Assembly: GCA_947345935.1 (NCBI GenBank)
Contig: CAMZZN010000025.1
Span: forward strand, 1-35,255
Direction of reading: 5' to 3'
Source of the DNA: an uncultured Ruminococcus sp.
Lineage (GTDB): Bacteria; Bacillota; Clostridia; Oscillospirales; Ruminococcaceae
DNA: 35,255 bases
Numbering within the stretch: position 1 is the first letter of the stretch; every line of letters begins with the position of its first letter. Shown here one piece after another: positions 33,395-35,255 of this stretch. The notes under the pieces were generated by a model. It worked only from the letters and a program-made list of their open reading frames with translations, was not told where the DNA came from and searched no databases. Both the position numbers and the translations under genes were made by a program.

Positions 33395-33960
33395 TCCTTA
33401 TCCGAATACCAAATCCCGTATTCAATCATTTTTTGTTCAAGCTCATTCTGACTTACCTTACCGAAGTTTCGTACTCTGCATATTTCATCTTTTGTGTGAA
33501 AGGCTACATCCTGTATATAGACATATCCTGCACGGGTAAGACTGTTTACCGTTCTTGCGGACATTCCGCATTCATCCAAAGGAATCATAGAATCAATATT
33601 TTTATCTGCGTAGGAAAACCTGTATTTTTTCATTGCATTATGTATTAAAGACAAGAATTTTTTGACCTCTTCATAACGAAATTTCCTGCTTAACATATTA
33701 AAAATCTGGGAGAGTTTATAAACGTTAAAATCGCAGATATAGTAAATATCATTATCGTTAAGGCATCTGACAAGTGATTGCGGAAATTCGCATTCCGCAA
33801 CATATAATTCCTTTAAAGGAACAGCGTTCAATACGCTGAAAACTGCATCTTCACTTTCTGTTAGAGTAAGATGCTCCTGAAAAAAACCTATCATATCACT
33901 GCACATTTTTATTCTGTCGCTTTCCGACAGTTCTATATCGATCATCAAATTTAATTTCAT
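33391..33960 (-). CDS. Free-standing protein with RNA polymerase alpha-CTD-like domain
   Basis: A 189-aa protein whose C-terminal part (about 127-185) matches the RpoA C-terminal helix-hairpin-helix fold: LDECGMSARTVNSLTRAG, then CRVRNFGKVSQNELEQ. The residues aligning with E. coli alpha R265 and N268 (R136, N139) and G296, S299 and E302 (G167, S170, E173) are present. The region 49-108 (ECEFPQSLVRCLNDNDIYYI) looks like a degenerate second copy. The N-terminus is acidic and unassigned. Known alpha-CTDs bind minor-groove UP elements and activators, so this may bind DNA or regulators; that is inference. AAAGGAG precedes ATG, with a CGTGG/CCACG hairpin in the leader. Confidence 0.75.
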   Translation of the reverse strand: MKLNLMIDIELSESDRIKMCSDMIGFFQEHLTLTESEDAVFSVLNAVPLKELYVAECEFPQSLVRCLNDNDIYYICDFNVYKLSQIFNMLSRKFRYEEVKKFLSLIHNAMKKYRFSYADKNIDSMIPLDECGMSARTVNSLTRAGYVYIQDVAFHTKDEICRVRNFGKVSQNELEQKMIEYGIWYSDKE

Positions 33961-34067
33961 ATGATACTCCTTTATTTTGCTCGTGGAATGAAGAAACCAC
34001 GGATGACATTTATATAAAAAAGCACAACTGCAATTGCAGCCGGAGCTTTTTTCTGAGAAATTATTGT

Positions 34068-34169
34068 TTATTTTTTCACTTTATCGCCATATTTAGCGGC
34101 TGTATACAGCGCTGACGCAAACACTCCCACTGTACCTCCTAATATACTTCCAAATACGAACAAAACCAT
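34068..34169 (-). CDS. 33-aa membrane peptide, DUF3789-like
   Basis: A strong GGAGGGGG site lies 6 nt before ATG. The product, MVLFVFGSILGGTVGVFASA followed by LYTAAKYGDKVKK, is one hydrophobic helix with a GG-x-x-GV motif and a basic tail. This pattern resembles the short DUF3789 family seen in clostridial accessory DNA. Function unknown; a small single-pass membrane protein. Confidence 0.6.
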   Translation of the reverse strand: MVLFVFGSILGGTVGVFASALYTAAKYGDKVKK

Positions 34170-34205
34170 TTGATTTTCCCCCTCCAATTTTTTAATAGTT
34201 TGTAA

Positions 34206-34358
34206 TTACGCCATATCAAGATATATTCTGAGAATTTCCGAATATTCTTCTGTTCCTCTCATATTGTTTTGCAATTTGCTCAACGGTATATTTGCAATAA
34301 TAAAGTCATAATTTACTTCATAAACTTTACTTTTAAATCGATCTAAAAAAGTTAATGA
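34206..34358 (-). pseudogene. Coding-like 50-codon segment without a start
   Basis: Open minus-strand frame ending at TAA 34206, reading SLTFLDRFKSKVYEVNYDFI and on to YSEILRIYLDMA. It overlaps the 3' end of the SLOG gene in another frame and is bounded upstream by TGA (34359-34361), with no ATG/GTG and no ribosome site. Composition is protein-like. Possibly a gene remnant or a frame-shifted extension of the neighbour. Confidence 0.3.
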
Positions 34359-34818
34359 TCATGATCCTCTTTCTTTGAGCCATTCTAACTGTCTGTGCTG
34401 TTCCACTTTTCTGCCTTTTTGTGTCCCAAAAGCAGAAGCACAGATCAGCAAGTTCCACAAGACGGGCATTACGCACTTTCATGCAACCGTTATAATAATG
34501 GTCTGATGTATACGTCACCGTATCGGCAAGATCGAGAATACGGTAAAATTCAGTTTTTTGTGTCCTTGTCCATTTTGCTGTTTGTTCCTCATTGGAACAA
34601 GGCAGGATCAGGTGCAGCTTTATATGCGGATAGATCTCACGCAGTTTCAAAACGGTCTGGGCAGCCAATTCGTCCCATCCCACTGCACCTCCGGTGTAAA
34701 AATCAGCAGCATTCTTTTTGATGATTGCTCTTTCCAGTATGTCGTACAGTCGTGTTTCTAAGTTCTCGGTATCGCCTGTGAAACTTCTGTGTCCCGTAAA
34801 GCAAGCTGATTTTCTCAT
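34333..34818 (-). CDS. SLOG-family (DUF1273/YpsA-like) nucleotide-binding protein
   Basis: A 161-aa Rossmann-like protein with CFTGHRSF (6-13), FYTGGAVGWDELAAQTVL and the strand LHLILPCSNEEQ, the usual DUF1273 layout; the end is slightly divergent. SLOG proteins are proposed sensors of nucleotide or NAD-derived ligands and are frequent in phage and plasmid DNA of Firmicutes. CGGAG lies 8 nt before ATG. No partner effector is recognised next to it. Confidence 0.85.
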   Translation of the reverse strand: MRKSACFTGHRSFTGDTENLETRLYDILERAIIKKNAADFYTGGAVGWDELAAQTVLKLREIYPHIKLHLILPCSNEEQTAKWTRTQKTEFYRILDLADTVTYTSDHYYNGCMKVRNARLVELADLCFCFWDTKRQKSGTAQTVRMAQRKRIMIINFFRSI

Positions 34819-35202
34819 AAAAATTCTCCGTTTATGTCGATTTTATATAAGCTGCTTTTCTGTTATTGTCTGAGCGCTGAATAGAGATTATGTATAATCG
34901 CAATGATCCATACAAATCATATAAGTAACGAATATATTTTGCATTTTCGCAAAATTAGGTATTTGACGATTAACCGTGTTTTCTCCCTATATTATTCAGT
35001 TTTCAAGATGCTCACTGACGTTACAATTATGAACTTGCATAATGTTTACACCATTTTTTATGGTAATTCGTTTGAGTAGTTTATTCATATTCATTTTAAA
35101 AATTCCTTTTAATATATAATATATTAATATATCACCACTATTTCAACTTAAATTATAATTATATATCGCTTATAGATGATTAAATTTATCAATAGTTGAG
35201 TA
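34819..35202. other. AT-rich intergenic region before the right-edge gene
   Basis: The 413 nt between the SLOG gene and the XRE-like gene hold one possible 32-codon ORF (34996-35094), AT-rich palindromic runs around 35110-35135 (ATATAATATATTAATATAT), and the promoter at 35203. No repeat array or att-like duplication could be identified. Confidence 0.5.
34996..35094 (-). CDS. Possible 32-aa peptide
   Basis: ATG at 35094 (a second at 35088) with AAAAGGAA about 9 nt upstream, ending at TGA 34996. It reads MNMNKLLKRITIKNG and on to NCNVSEHLEN. The ribosome site is fair; nothing else supports expression. Confidence 0.3.
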   Translation of the reverse strand: MNMNKLLKRITIKNGVNIMQVHNCNVSEHLEN

Positions 35203-35208
35203 TATAAT
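35203..35208 (+). promoter_or_regulatory. Probable -10 box of the right-edge gene
   Basis: TATAAT 24 nt above the ATG at 35232, followed by AAAGGAGATG. No convincing -35 box is seen. Confidence 0.45.
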
Positions 35209-35231
35209 TATACTAAAGGAGATGTTAGAAA

Positions 35232-35255
35232 ATGACTTCTATTGGTAATCGAATA
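35232..35255 (+). CDS. Start of a probable XRE-family regulator (partial)
   Basis: Eight codons, MTSIGNRI, preceded by AAAGGAGATG 7 nt upstream. IGNRI is the usual first-helix start of Cro/CI-type helix-turn-helix proteins. The rest is outside the window, so the call is a guess from the N-terminus. Confidence 0.4.

Noticed and set aside
33994-34052. Terminator-like A-run/hairpin/T-run above the alpha-CTD gene
   Set aside because: The arms around CTGCAATTGCAG pair well only in the centre and the outer stem has several mismatches, so it is not listed as a feature.
1-35255. CRISPR array, rRNA operon, transposase or prophage structural genes
   Set aside because: No regularly spaced repeats, rRNA-like sequence or matching protein motifs were seen on either strand.

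Overview
The window looks like a chromosomal segment of a low-to-mid GC, cellulolytic Gram-positive anaerobe of the Ruminococcus type (Clostridia, Oscillospiraceae). The evidence is three dockerin-bearing secreted proteins, one of them a GH9-CBM3 cellulase, plus clean sigma-A promoters (TTGACA-N17-TATAAT style), AGGAGG-type ribosome binding sites and Firmicutes versions of lon/engB, rsmI, tmcAL, mnmA and ackA. The genus is inferred from this combination; no 16S gene is present.

Layout. 1-7.2 kb, minus strand: the start of an aconitase-family gene, a lon-engB-lysA operon ending in a GNRA-loop terminator, a TTAA-bounded 159-bp MITE-like element, and a secreted Fes/EstD-type esterase lipoprotein. 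7.4-10.5 kb, plus strand: greA, lysS and a single-pass membrane protein read from a perfect sigma-A promoter. 10.5-16.3 kb, plus strand: a metzincin protease cut off from its own dockerin by one in-frame TAA, then GH9-CBM3-dockerin followed 24 nt later by a membrane-fused spermidine-synthase-like protein. The two dockerins share 68 identical bases.

16.3-24.2 kb: a short promoter-plus-hairpin transcript candidate, a degraded Mn-catalase/CotJC-like pseudogene, an MMPL/RND exporter with a divergent TetR regulator whose promoters face each other, a small dockerin protein, ogt with a nitroreductase, a tRNA-Pro(CGG) and a DUF218/YdcF membrane protein. 24.1-30.5 kb, minus strand: a PHP phosphoesterase-YdcF pair and a tight six-gene operon (tmcAL, C39-like lipoprotein, HAD hydrolase, mnmA, trmN6-like, rsmI), four of whose genes modify tRNA or rRNA. 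30.6-32.7 kb: ackA, divergent from tmcAL, with a 55-codon TTG-start gene behind it and a dCMP deaminase.

32.8-35.26 kb is an AT-rich accessory stretch: small and broken ORFs, a free-standing protein with an RNA polymerase alpha-CTD fold, a DUF3789-like 33-aa membrane peptide, a SLOG/DUF1273 protein, and at the edge the first codons of a probable XRE regulator. This may be the border of a mobile element, but no transposase, integrase or att site is visible.

A recurring theme is that several accessory genes have intact ribosome binding sites and reading frames broken by one or more in-frame stops (10.7-12.2, 16.5-17.1, 32.8-33.1 and 33.2-33.4 kb), while all housekeeping genes are intact. No CRISPR array, integrase, transposase or rRNA gene was seen.
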